64,000 nucleotides of DNA, taken from assembly GCA_035578905.1 (NCBI GenBank), contig JAQJVL010000302.1, positions 332,472 through 396,471 on the forward strand. Direction: 5' to 3'. The notes under the pieces are model-generated. The model did not search any database and was not told where the DNA came from. It saw nothing but the letters and a program-made list of their open reading frames with translations. This document shows, one piece after another, positions 12,004 to 22,821 of the stretch. Made by a program: the position numbers and the translations under genes. The stretch's first letter is position 1; every line of letters begins with the position of its first letter. The stretch is from Stictocephala bisonia. Lineage: Eukaryota > Arthropoda > Insecta > Hemiptera > Membracidae.

Positions 12004-12964
12004 TAGGGATGGGTCGGTCCCTAAAGTCGGTTCTATCGGTTCTTGACAAAAGAACTGAAACCGAGAACCGATAGGAAAATCATGGTTCTGCGGTTCCGGT
12101 TCCAGAAGTAAATGGGGAGACAGCTTTGATATAAAAAATTTTTTCAGGTTTGAAAAGTGCTGATAAACAGAACAATCAAATCTGACCACAAGATAAACAA
12201 TATATCTTTGTCAGAAAATATCTGCCCATAGTCTGTCCACTTCCTTATCAGCACATGAAAAGAGGCAGATATAATTAATCACACGCAAAGGTAGTAAATT
12301 AAAGCCATTCAGTTTTTGTTCAAGAGTCCAGTGTCCAGTTGTCCTTTCCACCCAAGCTCCACCCTTTCTTATCACTTCCTGCCTGATAAAAAACACCTTG
12401 TGGAAACATAACATTCAGTTTACAACTCATCTAACATTCTGAAATTGATAATGCTTCTAGTTTTATTGTGTATTTTGAAAAATAAAAGGTTTTTATGGTG
12501 AATTAACATATTAGAGTTTATTTATTTAGGCTTGTTGTTAATAATGAAAAACAATGCATAAAAACCTTAGGTAATTGGATTGAAAAATAAAATGTTTAAG
12601 ATTAATAATATTGTGTCAAAAATAAACAAAATGAGTCAAGCATTTTTATTTTAAAATAGTTACATTTTATTTTAATTTTTTTTTTTTACAAAGTCTTATA
12701 GGATTAATGATTTAAATTGCATTGACTTAACATTTACTGGCTCAAAATAGTTTATTATTTCATAAATTTAAAACAAAATGTATTCTATAATTTCTAAAAA
12801 CCTTTATGATATTATTGGCTGTATAGTTTTTTATGAATGTGAGTAGCATTTATATTTTCTTAATTCAGTATTATCACCAATTGAGAAAAGAACCAATAAG
12901 TTTTATTACTAAACCAGACTTAAAATGGAAGGAACCGGAAAAAAATGGAAACGGCCCATCACTA
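12004..12964. mobile_element. hAT-like non-autonomous element, 961 bp
   Basis: The left end TAGGGATGGGTCGGT and the reverse complement of the right end TAGTGATGGGCCGTT match at 12 of 15 positions. Flanking octamers GTAAGTAC (11996-12003) and GTTAGTAC (12965-12972) differ at one base, as expected for an aged 8-bp hAT duplication. Subterminal GGTTC/GAACC motifs (GGTTCTATCGGTTC, GAACCGATAG) are repeated near the left end, and GGAACCGG lies at the right. No transposase coding; short open frames inside are not convincing. Confidence 0.65.
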
Positions 12965-12972
12965 GTTAGTAC

Positions 12973-13326
12973 CTCACATAAATCAATTGAGGCTGATTTA
13001 ACTAATGCAGTATTTATCCCAAACAGAAAACTTCACTTCATTTTAGCAGACATTCAAATGCTTCTTCAACTTTAAAATGTTAAAATTTAGAATAACTATT
13101 GTTTGTTTTACATTTTTAAATGCTCTGACCTTTACAAAATGTTACTTATTTCAAACTAGTCAATAATTTTGTCAATTAAATTAATTATACCTGTTATTGT
13201 AGGTTTGTTTTTGTTAAACCACATTGATGTTTTATTTGTATATTGTGTAAGATGTTTTACAAGATGAACTAATACAACTTTTTCAGTTACTTTTTAAAAT
13301 GTTAATAAGTCTCATAGCAATAAACA
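12973..13326. other. Short intergenic AT-rich stretch
   Basis: No coding or terminal-repeat signal was recognised between the hAT element and the mariner element. It probably belongs to the AASDH intron or upstream flank. Confidence 0.4.
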
Positions 13327-13542
13327 TGAGGGTTGTCTGCAAATTAAGGTCTCCAACAAGCTCATGTTGCAACAGAGCAAGCTAGAGTAAATTTGACAAC
13401 AGTGACATGTCTTCTCTTCCCCTATCACTATTCTGGCCAGTCCCAACCGTTCCAGAATAGTGGAATGAAAAATCTACGTTCCAGCCAAGTGTGAATTGCA
13501 GTCTGATATTAGATTTATGGGGTTTAACCTGTTGAGGAGTGC

Positions 13543-13560
13543 GGACGTCTTAAGACGTCC
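13543..13560. promoter_or_regulatory. Left subterminal palindrome of piggyBac
   Basis: GGACGTCTTAAGACGTCC is an 18-base perfect palindrome 15 bases inside the left end. Related motifs stand near the right end at 16092-16109 and 16060-16075. Inferred to be a transposase-binding site, by analogy with internal repeats of piggyBac elements. Confidence 0.6.
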
Positions 13561-13739
13561 ATATTTCCATACTGTTAGTGAGTGCAGCATTTACCATTAG
13601 AGTGACCCCAGGGAGTACGAAAAAAAAATTCTAAAATTATTAATAAACTGTTATACTTTATTAAAAATAGTAATTTAAGATACAATATGGTAATATTTAC
13701 AAATCAAAATGGTGGAAACTGTGATTATAATTAGCAAAA

Positions 13740-15596
13740 TTAAAATTTTTCCATTGTGTGAAATTGTTTGAAACATGGGTAAATGCAAAGTGCAACTTCA
13801 CATTTGGAGCACTCATAGGCTGTGTCTTTGCGCTGTGAAGCCCTCCGTGTAGTATGAGTGCATACAAAACATTTCCGTTGTTTTCTTTTGGCTCCACCCC
13901 CTCTCATTGGGAGTGGTCGCATGAAATGGCGGCCAGACAGACGGAGCGCCTGTTTGTCACCACTCACCGGGCGTGCAACAGCTGCCTCCTCTCTGGGTAA
14001 CATATGTGTTTCTAATAACTGTCGTATTAGATTCAACCTGAAGTCCATCAAATGTATTTTAGTATTTGGTGATTTTAGTTTCATCATTTGTTTATACAAG
14101 TAGTACGAATTTAGTACAGCAAAGTCCAACAAGTGTAAAAATAATTTTGTACACCACTTGATGGTTTTTCTGGTAGAGTCGTTATATGACATCATCATAT
14201 CACTCTTATCTATTGCTCCCATATTTGCGTTATAGTTCACAATACATTTAGGTTTTAGTACATTGTTTTTTGATCTGGTATCAACAGACACCATTTCATG
14301 TTGATCAACGGTAGATAAAACTGTTACTTGGCGCTTGTCACACCACTTTACTGTTAGTATGTTTTCTGTGTGACGTACGACAACTTCCCCCTTTTTCATC
14401 TTTTTCGGTAAACATGGAAGATTTTTCCTGATTGGATTTACTGTTCCACAAGCCCCTGTTCCATTTTGAATAAGCCACTCAAATAAAGTTGGACTGCTAT
14501 ACCAATTATCCATGAATATTATATGATTACTATTCAAGTAAGGCATCATCAAAGTTTTTATGACTTTAGAAGACAGCTCTCCTTCAACATTCCCATGTTC
14601 AATATCAGTTCCTTTTCCTGTGTAGACAATGAAATCAAGAACTGTCCCAGTTTCACAATCACACAGAACGAATAATTTTATGCCAAAACGTTTTCTTTTA
14701 TTTGGCAAATATTGACGGAAGGAAAGTCTCCCCTTCCACAACATTAGACTTTCGTCAATTACTAAATTTCTACCAGGATATAACACAGAACTAAATTTTT
14801 TCCTCAATGTCTCAATAACTGTCCTAATTTTATATAATTTATCTTTACTTGTGGATTTGTTGTTATCATCAAAATGTAATAAGCGTCGTAATAACAGGTA
14901 TCTATCTTGAGAAAATAATTTTGAAAAAATCGGTGTTTCAATTAGAGGATCTGTTGACCAATATTGTTTTACTGCATTTTTTTTGCAGTGAGACATAAGC
15001 AAGGACGTAGCTAGAAAACAATACAGTTCATCAGCATTTGTTGGTACCCATTTGGTTAATTTAGAGTATTCAGACAAAACGCCTTTACAACACTCTTTAT
15101 AATATTTATTAGTCTCTTCAGCTATATGTGAAATAAAATCAAAATCAAAAATTTCATGGAAAAAATCTATTTCTTTCCAATCAGTTTCTTTTAGTTCGTC
15201 AAACATAAGTACTTTAGATTTGGATGAATCAAAGTTATTTATCTTAGGATGAAAATCGTCATCGTGGTGCCATTTACAAACAGGACAAAGATCAATATTA
15301 TTTGACATTTGTTCAGCAACATAATCATCAATTATTAGAGGTTGAGTATTATTTTCTTCCATTTCTACATTATTTACAACAGATGACTCACCATTTGAAT
15401 GATCGTGTGAAGGCAGACTTTCGTCAAATGTATTATCCTCTCTCTCATCACTTGATTCATACTCTGAGCCCAAGCTATCCACATCAGATCCAATTACTTC
15501 ACCATAGTTGTCTAGCAGTGAATCGTCCTCTCTGTCACTAAATATTGCTTCACGAATATCATCACTTCGATCTAAATATCGCTTGTTAGAGTCCAT
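13740..15596 (-). CDS. piggyBac transposase, intact
   Basis: A 618-residue DDE_Tnp_1_7-type transposase (PGBD family, usual length about 550-620), catalysing cut-and-paste transposition at TTAA. Layout seen: acidic, Ser/Asp-rich N-terminus (1-90); a CPVC...HHDDD motif near 104-113; helical domain 130-270; RNase H-like core with catalytic aspartates D281 (NLVIDESL), D363 (FMDNWYSS) and D463 (MGAIDKSD); a basic stretch (GGGAKRKQRK, 567-576) that could serve as nuclear signal; and a C-terminal cysteine-rich domain, C576-x2-C579 ... C596-x2-C599-x4-C604-x3-C608-x4-H613. The three Asp spacings fit the family. Start chosen at the first Met of the frame, 552 bases inside the right terminus. No stop or frameshift. 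Divergent from the Trichoplusia element. Activity is inferred from intactness only. Confidence 0.95.
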   Translation of the reverse strand: MDSNKRYLDRSDDIREAIFSDREDDSLLDNYGEVIGSDVDSLGSEYESSDEREDNTFDESLPSHDHSNGESSVVNNVEMEENNTQPLIIDDYVAEQMSNNIDLCPVCKWHHDDDFHPKINNFDSSKSKVLMFDELKETDWKEIDFFHEIFDFDFISHIAEETNKYYKECCKGVLSEYSKLTKWVPTNADELYCFLATSLLMSHCKKNAVKQYWSTDPLIETPIFSKLFSQDRYLLLRRLLHFDDNNKSTSKDKLYKIRTVIETLRKKFSSVLYPGRNLVIDESLMLWKGRLSFRQYLPNKRKRFGIKLFVLCDCETGTVLDFIVYTGKGTDIEHGNVEGELSSKVIKTLMMPYLNSNHIIFMDNWYSSPTLFEWLIQNGTGACGTVNPIRKNLPCLPKKMKKGEVVVRHTENILTVKWCDKRQVTVLSTVDQHEMVSVDTRSKNNVLKPKCIVNYNANMGAIDKSDMMMSYNDSTRKTIKWCTKLFLHLLDFAVLNSYYLYKQMMKLKSPNTKIHLMDFRLNLIRQLLETHMLPREEAAVARPVSGDKQALRLSGRHFMRPLPMRGGGAKRKQRKCFVCTHTTRRASQRKDTAYECSKCEVALCIYPCFKQFHTMEKF

Positions 15597-16059
15597 TGTA
15601 ATAAATAAGTCACTGATGAATAAAATTAACTAATTACTGTACAACACTGACAAACTTTTTAACATATTTACAATACAACACGGAAAAGAAAATATATATA
15701 TTTTACTGTACAACGCTGAAAATAACTAAATACAACTACTTTGTAACACTTACAAGATAACTATATACAAATAAACAAAATATCACACTGGCAAAATACC
15801 AAATGTAATTAGGCCTACTATAGATGAACGAAACGTAAATATAGCAGAACGCAATAAGGTTAGACACGAGGAGAAACAGATTTGGCACGCAATGAAAATG
15901 CGAGGGAAACACTACAGCTGGCATTGAAGCGTCATCTATCAGCTGACTAAAGTACAGCTGTAGTCCCATTGGTGGCCAATAGGATGCGGGTATCATATGG
16001 AAGTTCATACACTTACATCGACATTTAATTATAGCTGAAATTTAAAATAAATATTAGGG

Positions 16060-16109
16060 ATGTCTAAAGACGACCATACTCATTTGGGCACAGACGTCCA
16101 AAGACGTCC
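16060..16109. promoter_or_regulatory. Right subterminal repeats of piggyBac
   Basis: Two copies of the same motif as at the left end: ATGTCTAAAGACGACC (16060-16075) and AGACGTCCAAAGACGTCC (16092-16109). They lie about 40-90 bases inside the right terminus, so the two ends are asymmetric (one site left, two right). Confidence 0.55.
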
Positions 16110-16915
16110 GTACTCGTTTGGGATCATTTTGCTTCACTCGTTAACAGGTTAAGGAGTAAACCACTTTTGAAATCCATCACTAGTTGACAAATTTGTATGG
16201 AGAGGAGTGCATAGACATAAAAAATATGCTTAAATAGTGTAGGGAGTTTGCAAAAGCCTGAACAAACATCATGATGAGCATCAGTTTCAAATAAGATAGT
16301 AATGGAAGTTGAGGAACTTTTGCTTGCGGATCGACGTATGACTGTGTAAAAGATTGCTGAACAGGTAGAGGATATCTCTAATACTACTGTGAACAACACT
16401 TTGTTGGACATGCAGAAGAAAAGAGGAGGTCGGCTGACAAAGAGTATTCATTTGCACCATGACAACGCTTGCTCTCATGTTGCTTGAAACACGATGGATC
16501 TCATAGCCAAAATTGAGTGGTAAATGATTGACTATCATCCATACATCCCTGATTTGGCCCCCAATGACTCTTATTTTTGTTCCTCAACCTGGAAAAACTC
16601 TTGAGGGAATGAAATTCTCAAGTGACGATTTATTTCTGTGTGAGTCGGTTGAGATTGGTATGACAGGAGTATGAGAAAACTCTGGGAACAACTCCAAAAA
16701 TGCATTGATCATGATAGAGACTACGTTGAAAAACAGCTAAATGTCTAAGATTTCAGAATTTGTTATTGGTTTTGCAATAAAATGTTTACTATATGAAAAA
16801 AAACATTGGAGACCTTAATTTACAGATAACCCTGGTATTCATAACAAATGTATACTAGTCTAGGAGGACTTCCCAAACATTTAACACCTTTTAATAACTA
16901 TCTTGTATCATATAG

Positions 16916-17176
16916 AATGGTGAGTTGGTGTGGAAGCACAGAACTGACGGACCAGTGTTTGCAACTCCTGTCATTCTACCCACACTAGGCCTCGTGGCAG
17001 TGGCTAGTCTCAGTGGGCAGGTGGTAGCTCTGCATTGTACCTCAGGCGCTGTTGCCTGGCAAATTACTCTCCCCTCGCCTGTGTTCTCAACTCCCTGTCT
17101 CCAGGGCTTGTCTCTGCTCCTAGTAGCTGAGGTGGCAGGAACACTGCACGCCCTTCAGCCTTCCTCTGGAGCTGAA
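16916..17176 (+). CDS. AASDH: AASDH-like gene, penultimate exon (PQQ repeats)
   Basis: An 87-codon internal exon beginning after an AG at 16914-16915 and ending at a GTAAGC donor (17177), phase 0 at both ends. It reads NGELVWKHRTDGPVFATP, then GLVAVASLSGQVVALHC, SGAVAWQITLPSPVFSTP, and ends with LHALQPSSGAE. The repeated W-x10-VF(A/S)(T/S)P and GxVxALxxxxGxxxW blocks are PQQ-type beta-propeller repeats. In AASDH (beta-alanine-activating enzyme, ACSF4) they form the C-terminal propeller after an adenylation domain and a phosphopantetheine carrier domain. Family role: adenylating an amino or fatty acid; the true substrate in insects is uncertain. Joined in frame to the exon at 23549. Upstream exons, including the adenylation domain, were not found in the window. 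Confidence 0.8.
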
Positions 17177-17908
17177 GTAAGCAAACACCACTTACTATTT
17201 TTTAGTTATGATTCTTTAGTAATTATTAAATATTTATAAACTTATTTAATTAACACTATGACAATTGGACATGCCTGTTATATTTAGGACATGAGGGGGT
17301 TTCAGCAGCTTGGCGAATCGTTTCAACACCATACATCACGGGTGACTAACTTCTGCTTTCAAGCTTAGTTCTGCAGCAGTGTTTAGTTGTAAAAAATAAC
17401 TGTGATGAACTGTACATGTTTGCTTTATTGCTAATGTAAACAACAACATATATTATATTGTTTACATTATTATTCACTGTTTTATTGTTATTACTAATTG
17501 TTATTTGATAAGAAATAATGATTTAATTTAATCGTTCTAAGCTTGATGTGTTGTTAGTGTTGAACAAACCAACCAATAGTCACTGCTGTAGAGATGTAGT
17601 AGGTGGGGCTTGCTACTTTGCTACCAGCACTTAGTCAACCGTCTACCTAGTTTCCATGAAAACATTAAATGGAATATGCAACTCACATTCGTACAATCAA
17701 AACATGATTAGGCCCATCGAGGATGGGTGCAAAATGAACCGAATTCAGTAGGTCAGAGAACAAAGACACAAGCTGAATGGCAAAAATATTGTTTAAATAC
17801 TAAAAAATTAAATTTTAAAGCCTTAAAAAAAATTAAGTGACAGAAAAAAAATTTAAACGTTTATGTACAACTGACTATGAAAAGTTACGATCTTTATCAA
17901 AAATAACA

Positions 17909-17913
17909 AATAC

Positions 17914-17957
<44 letters not shown>
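17909..17957. repeat. (AT)n microsatellite
   Basis: About 24 consecutive AT dinucleotides. Simple repeat inside the AASDH intron. Confidence 0.92.
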
Positions 17958-17963
<6 letters not shown>

Positions 17964-18748
17964 TAATTAATAAATATCCTCAAGGTAAATAAAAATAAAT
18001 AAAAAAAGAAAACAAGATAGGTAAAAACTAGCAATGGAAAATTTGTTCTATATAAATGTATATCAAAATTGGTTAGGCCTAAAAACCCTTAAAATATATT
18101 AAATCTTAGAAAACATTTAACAATAATAAATTAATAATAACAATGAACATATACAAGAATAAATAAATAACAAAAATACATAAATGAATAAACTACAACA
18201 AGAAAACAATACTTAACAATAACTACAAATAAATTAATACATAACTACAAACAACAAAAAGACAAATTTAAATTTACATAGGTAGTTGACACTACGAGGC
18301 CTTGGGCACAAAAAAATTTAGAAGGTTAGGCTAATTTGGAAAAGTTAAAATAAACTAAACAAAAGATTTAAATCAATAATTACACCAAAATCCTATTAGG
18401 GCAAAACTGTACAGCTCCTAATAGGAACTACAAAGTGAAGAAATGCCCAAGAACCCCGTTCTTTAAAAGAATATTACTAGAAAGACCCCAAAAATATAAA
18501 TTAAACAAAGTAAAAATAAAATCTAAATATATCTTTGTTTGAAAATAGTAATGTTTTTAACAAAGACACTGATGACAATACAAACTCCACCAAAAACTGC
18601 CCTCTTAGCACTTTTTGAGCTTTGTCAAATAGATGATTTTGTAAGAACTCTTTTATATAGTGAGGTTCCGGCACACTATGTTTGGAAAAATAAAATGTTT
18701 ACTTAGAGAAAACAAGGTATACCAGTTCTGGTCATGAAGGAATGAAAC

Positions 18749-20541
18749 ATGATGATACGATTGTTTGAGTGCACACAGTACATCCAAACAATGCAGAGTG
18801 TTATTACTTGCATCTTCTGCTACACAAAGTTTGAGGACCTACTTGCTTCAATGAGCTTAAAACTGTGTCAGGTGTGGTGCATCCCACTTATCGATGATTG
18901 CCGAGCACTGGGCCTGTTGGAGGATGATAGTCACTGGCAACATACTTTGGAAGAAGCCGCCATTTGTGACTTACCTTAAAATTAAGAGAATTATTTGCAG
19001 TTATGCTGGTTTTTTGTCAATTGTCTGATCCCTTAAGACTTCGCGAAAGTCACAAGGAAAACTTTTCTGAAGATATAAAAATTCAGATGGAGATTGAGTT
19101 TCAAGAAGTTGGAATTAAAGACAATAAAGATATTATTTACAACAAATGTTATAAGAGTAAATATTATTTACAACAAATGTTATAAGAGTAAACATTATTT
19201 ACAACAATGAAATTTCTTATGAAGGAGACAAACTTTATCAATTTGTTTATGAGAGCATTACAAAACTCAACACTGAACAAAAGTGCGTATATGAACAGAC
19301 CAACAATAGCATTACTTCAAAATCTGGAAGATTTTTCTTTCTGATGCCCCAGATGGGACAGGAAAAACCTTTTTAATAAATCTGTTACTAGCAACTGTCA
19401 GGAGATGCAAAAAACATATCAATTTCCGTAGCATCGTCAGGTATAGCTGCAACTTTAGTACATAATGGAAAACCGCACATTCCGCTTTTAAGTTTCCAAT
19501 AAACTTAAACTCCTCTTATAGTTTACTCTGTAATATTTCAAAACAGTGTGAAACAGCTCGAGTCCTTAAAGACTGCATATTAATTATATGGGATGAATGC
19601 ACTATGTCACACAAGAGAGGAGTAGAAGCCTTGGAGAGAACGCTGCAAGACGTTCAAAATAGTAAATGTGTGATGGGTGGTATGACAGTACTCATGTAGC
19701 ATACGTGCTGAGGAAGTAAATGCCTGTCTCAAGTCATCATACCTGTGGCCAAAAATTGAAGTTTTATCTTTAAAAATTAATATGGAAGTTCATGTCAAGG
19801 GCAATATTGAAGCTGAAAATTTCTCCAAATTACTTCTTGAAATTAGCAATGGAACTTTAGAGGAAGAAGATGGCAAAGTTAATATTCCACAACATTTATG
19901 TGAAGTTGTCAGTGATTTGGAAACATTGTGTGAAAAGATTTATCTTGGTTTAAGCGAGTCTAAATTAAAAATACAAATTGGTTAATGGAAAAATCAATTT
20001 TTACTCCTAAAAATTATATAGCCACAAGCATAAATGATATATTATTGGATAAACACAGAAAATAAAATACAAGTAGAAGCAGAGGAAACTGTAAACTATC
20101 TAGTTGAGTTTCTTACCTAGTTTAAATACAACAGGCCTGCTTCCTCATGATTTAAATCTTAAAATTGGTGCACCAATAAATGCTTGCGGAATCTGCTACC
20201 TCTAAAGCTATGTAATGGCACTAGGTTGCAAATAAAGTGTGTTCACAACAATGTGATATAAGCAACTATTTTTACAGGTTGTGGTGCTGGGGAAACAGTA
20301 TTTTACCACGCATCCTGAATGTTCCTTCGGAGTATCCCTTCATGTTCAAACTACTACAATTGCCAATCAAAGTGTGTTATGCAATGACAAAATAAATCTC
20401 ATGGTTAGTCACTAAGTGGCTGGCATTGATTTAAGAAATGACTGTTTTTCACATGGACAATTTTACATTGACTGCTCTCGTGTAAGATTCTACAACCAGA
20501 AAGAAAAACAAAAAATGTAGTATACAAAGAAGTATTGTAGA
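18749..20541 (+). pseudogene. Helitron Pif1-like helicase remnant
   Basis: Broken C-terminal half of a Helitron RepHel protein. Seen in order, across frameshifts: DDCRALGLLEDDSHWQHTLEEA (split by one substitution-rich region, 18892-18957); MLVFCQLSDPLRLRESHKEN (19003-); Walker A SDAPDGTGKTFLINLLL (about 19338-19390); SGIAATLVHNGKPHIPL; Walker B LIIWDECTMSHKRGVEALE (about 19577-19635); then the C-terminal motifs KSHG-SLSVAGIDLR and CFSHGQFYIDCSRVRFY (about 20390-20500). These match the SF1 helicase part of insect Helitrons. The Rep (HUH) domain is not seen. At least four frameshifts or stops. It lies sense-oriented inside the AASDH intron. A CTAG end at 22818-22821 may be its 3' terminus. Confidence 0.85.
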
Positions 20542-20777
20542 GAAACAAATTTGAATAATATTTTCACATATTCAATTTGTTGTATTGTTTATTTCTACAA
20601 ATTGTATTTTAGAATTTGTAACACCAACATTCTGACTTGCTGTGCCTACTATACCATACCAACATGATAAGCTGCAATAGTAATAGCACAATCTCGCAAT
20701 GCTCTGCTTCATCTTTAATAGATTTTATCAACTGTTTTTTAGGTAACAGTCAGTAGATAAAAAGGACTACCTGACAA

Positions 20778-22725
20778 TATGTCATCAAAACATAAGAGGT
20801 CTTAATACAAAAATAAACCGGCTAAACCATCTGGGGTGAAGTATACCCCAGCCTCTTGGTCCTAACAGAGCATGGTATCAAGCAAAGCGATATTGAAAAC
20901 ACAAAACTTGTAGGATACTCTCTCATATCTGAATATTGCAGAAAAGAACATAAACTGGGGGGTGTTGCTCTTTATTGTAAAGACAACTTAATAAACAATA
21001 TAGATGCTATTGAAATAACTAATCACTGTGAAGAAAAAATATTTGAGGCTGCAATGGAATACATAAAAATCAAAAGGAAGCATCTCTATATCCTTGGCTT
21101 TACCTCCCTCCCGGAGTAAACATTCAAACTACCTTGAACATTCTATCAAACATTCTGGACCTTAGTCAAGCACATAATAGGTTTTTTATTCTGACAGGAG
21201 ACATAAACATTGACAATATAAAACCTAACAACTCTGACAGCCTGATGCTTGACAACGAATTGGCAACGCAAATCATAAGAAGGCTCCCTTTACCACCAAC
21301 TCGCGTTACAGCTGACACAAGCACTTCAATTAGCTGTATATGCAGTAATATTTCAGAAAATGACCTTAGTGCAACAATTTTACAAACTAGACTAGCAGAT
21401 CATACAGCCCAAATATGTAGCCTGGACTTTTGTAAAAATTACGCTAACACACAAACTCTACGGCGAAAAATGGGAAGGAGAAACCTTAACCAGCTCAAGT
21501 CATTGCTTTACATAAAAAACTGGGATACTGTCCACAATGCTGAAGATGCGGAGTCACAATATAACATTTGAAGGAGTGCTGCAAACTGCCCTTGACATCA
21601 CGTGCCCTCAAAAGAAGAACAAAAATAAAACTAAGAGTAAACCAATTCACTATTATGACCAAGAATTAACCAAGATCAAAGCCGCCTACTTAAAAGGTTT
21701 AACGATCTAAGAAATAACCGGAAAGTCACAAGATAAAAAAACTATGGCTAACATAAAAAAGATATACGACAAAACACTAAGGACACTGCAACAAAATGCA
21801 AATACACACACACAAATGACATCTGACAACAAATCCAAAGCTGTATGGGACAAAATACATACAGAGACTCATGCCAAACAACTTAGCAAAACGTGTCCTA
21901 AGCTAAACATTGACAATGCAATGGTAGACAATCCTATTTAGGTAGCTAAGCAACTAAACACTTTTTCACTCAGATAGCAGAAGTGACATTACAGCAATAC
22001 AACCAACAGTCAAGAGATAGCAGATTAGAAGAGCATCTAAACGTCTTAAACCGCCCCTTAATATAACCATTTGACCTGACTCCCACGACATGGGAAGAAG
22101 TAAGTCAAGTAATACATAGCTTAAAAAACAAATCATCAAGTGGTACCTCCGCAACCTGACAGGAAATGGACTAAAGCAGTGGTTCTCAACCTGGGGGGCG
22201 CGCCCCCATGGGGGAGCGTGAGAGAATTTCAGGGGAGGCGTGAGGGTACAAAGAAAAAAAATTAAAAAATATATATTTAGTTAAAAAATAAAAACTTTAA
22301 AAACCTTCAAATAAACTTTCGTATTTAAATTTATCTGGGTTTTTATTTTGCATCCCAGCTTTTGCTAACGTAGAGTTAGCATCGTCAGTTTCATAATTTC
22401 ACTGTTCTAACTTGAACCAACCAATTATTGACTGGAGGGGAGGCGTGAGCTATCTTCAGTGTTCAAAGGGGGGGCCAGTGCTAAAAGGTTGAGAACCGCT
22501 GGACTAAAGAACCCTCTACGAGAATTCCTGCTGAAGAGACCTGATACACCAGAACCACATGATATTCAAAACTGAAACATAAACTTCTTAAACTCACAAT
22601 GATGTCACTATTACCTAATTATAATTATTTAACTTTGCGTTATGTATTATATTTTGACAAAAAACTGTACTCAATGTTTATGTAATAAAGAAATTTTCAT
22701 TTGATTTGATTCTTCTACTATTGCT
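20778..22725 (+). pseudogene. LINE endonuclease fragment with 3' end
   Basis: Decayed non-LTR element. Seen: CHQNIRGLNTKINRLN (APE endonuclease motif NxRG) near 20790, LVLTEHGIKQSD (catalytic E of TEHG), GGVALYCKD, FFILTGDINIDN (GD-N motif) near 21185, RVTADTSTSI and LADHTAQI (the xDH motif) near 21390. The linker runs to SLKNKSSSGTS (22110-22150). The RT domain is almost entirely deleted: after the inserted hAT MITE the sequence passes quickly to a 3' tail with AATAAAG and (ATTTG)n at about 22685-22712. Truncated, frameshifted, dead. Confidence 0.78.
22177..22501. mobile_element. hAT MITE, 325 bp, perfect 8-bp TSD
   Basis: Left terminus CAGTGGTTCTCAACCT; reverse complement of right terminus CAGCGGTTCTCAACCT (15 of 16). 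Identical target duplications GACTAAAG at 22169-22176 and 22502-22509. Termini and 8-bp duplication are diagnostic of the hAT superfamily (CAGTGGTTCTCAA type). Interior is non-coding with G-rich ends. Inserted into the LINE at 20778-22725. Confidence 0.9.
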
Positions 22726-22784
22726 ATATAGTATTAGGTGCTATCCTTCCACATTTAATATTACAAAAAAAGTTACATAAATTT

Positions 22785-22821
22785 AAAGTCATGGCGAGCG
22801 AAGCTGCGAGTAATGTGCTAG
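22785..22821 (+). mobile_element. Helitron-like 3' terminus
   Basis: TGGCGAGCGAAGCTGCGAG followed by TAATGTGCTAG resembles the 3' ends at 28820-28851 and (inverted) 38758-38792: a short GC-rich block with GCGAAGC, then a CTAG end. The following base is A rather than the canonical T. Could be the 3' end of the Helitron at 18749-20541, with the LINE nested in between (inference). Confidence 0.4.

Larger units (their letters stand above)
13528..16148 (-). mobile_element. Full-length piggyBac transposon
   Basis: Flanked by TTAA on both sides (13524-13527, 16149-16152). Inverted termini: left CCTGTTGAGGAGTG and right (reverse complement) CCTGTTAACGAGTG, 12 of 14 identical. Inside each end lies the palindromic motif GACGTCttnnGACGTC. 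The 2.62-kb unit carries one uninterrupted transposase gene. It has all structural parts of an autonomous element, so it is the youngest-looking transposon in the window. It is inserted inside a dead mariner. Confidence 0.92.
13327..16835 (+). mobile_element. mariner element, decayed, split by piggyBac
   Basis: Terminal inverted repeats: left TGAGGGTTGTCTGCAAATTA and reverse-complemented right CCAGGGTTATCTGTAAATTA, both continuing AGGTCTCCAA. A CA/TA dinucleotide flanks them (one TA duplication apparently mutated). Transposase pieces on the + strand: LTNLYGEECIDIKNMLK, CREFAKA and EELLLADRRMTV (helix-turn-helix region) after 16153. Then comes a jump to HHDNACSHVA, DYHPYIPDLAPNDSYF (canonical HDNARPH and SPDLAP.D) and YVEKQLNV near 16740. 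Part of the catalytic core is deleted and stops are present. The piggyBac at 13528-16148 sits near the transposase N-terminus. Confidence 0.85.
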
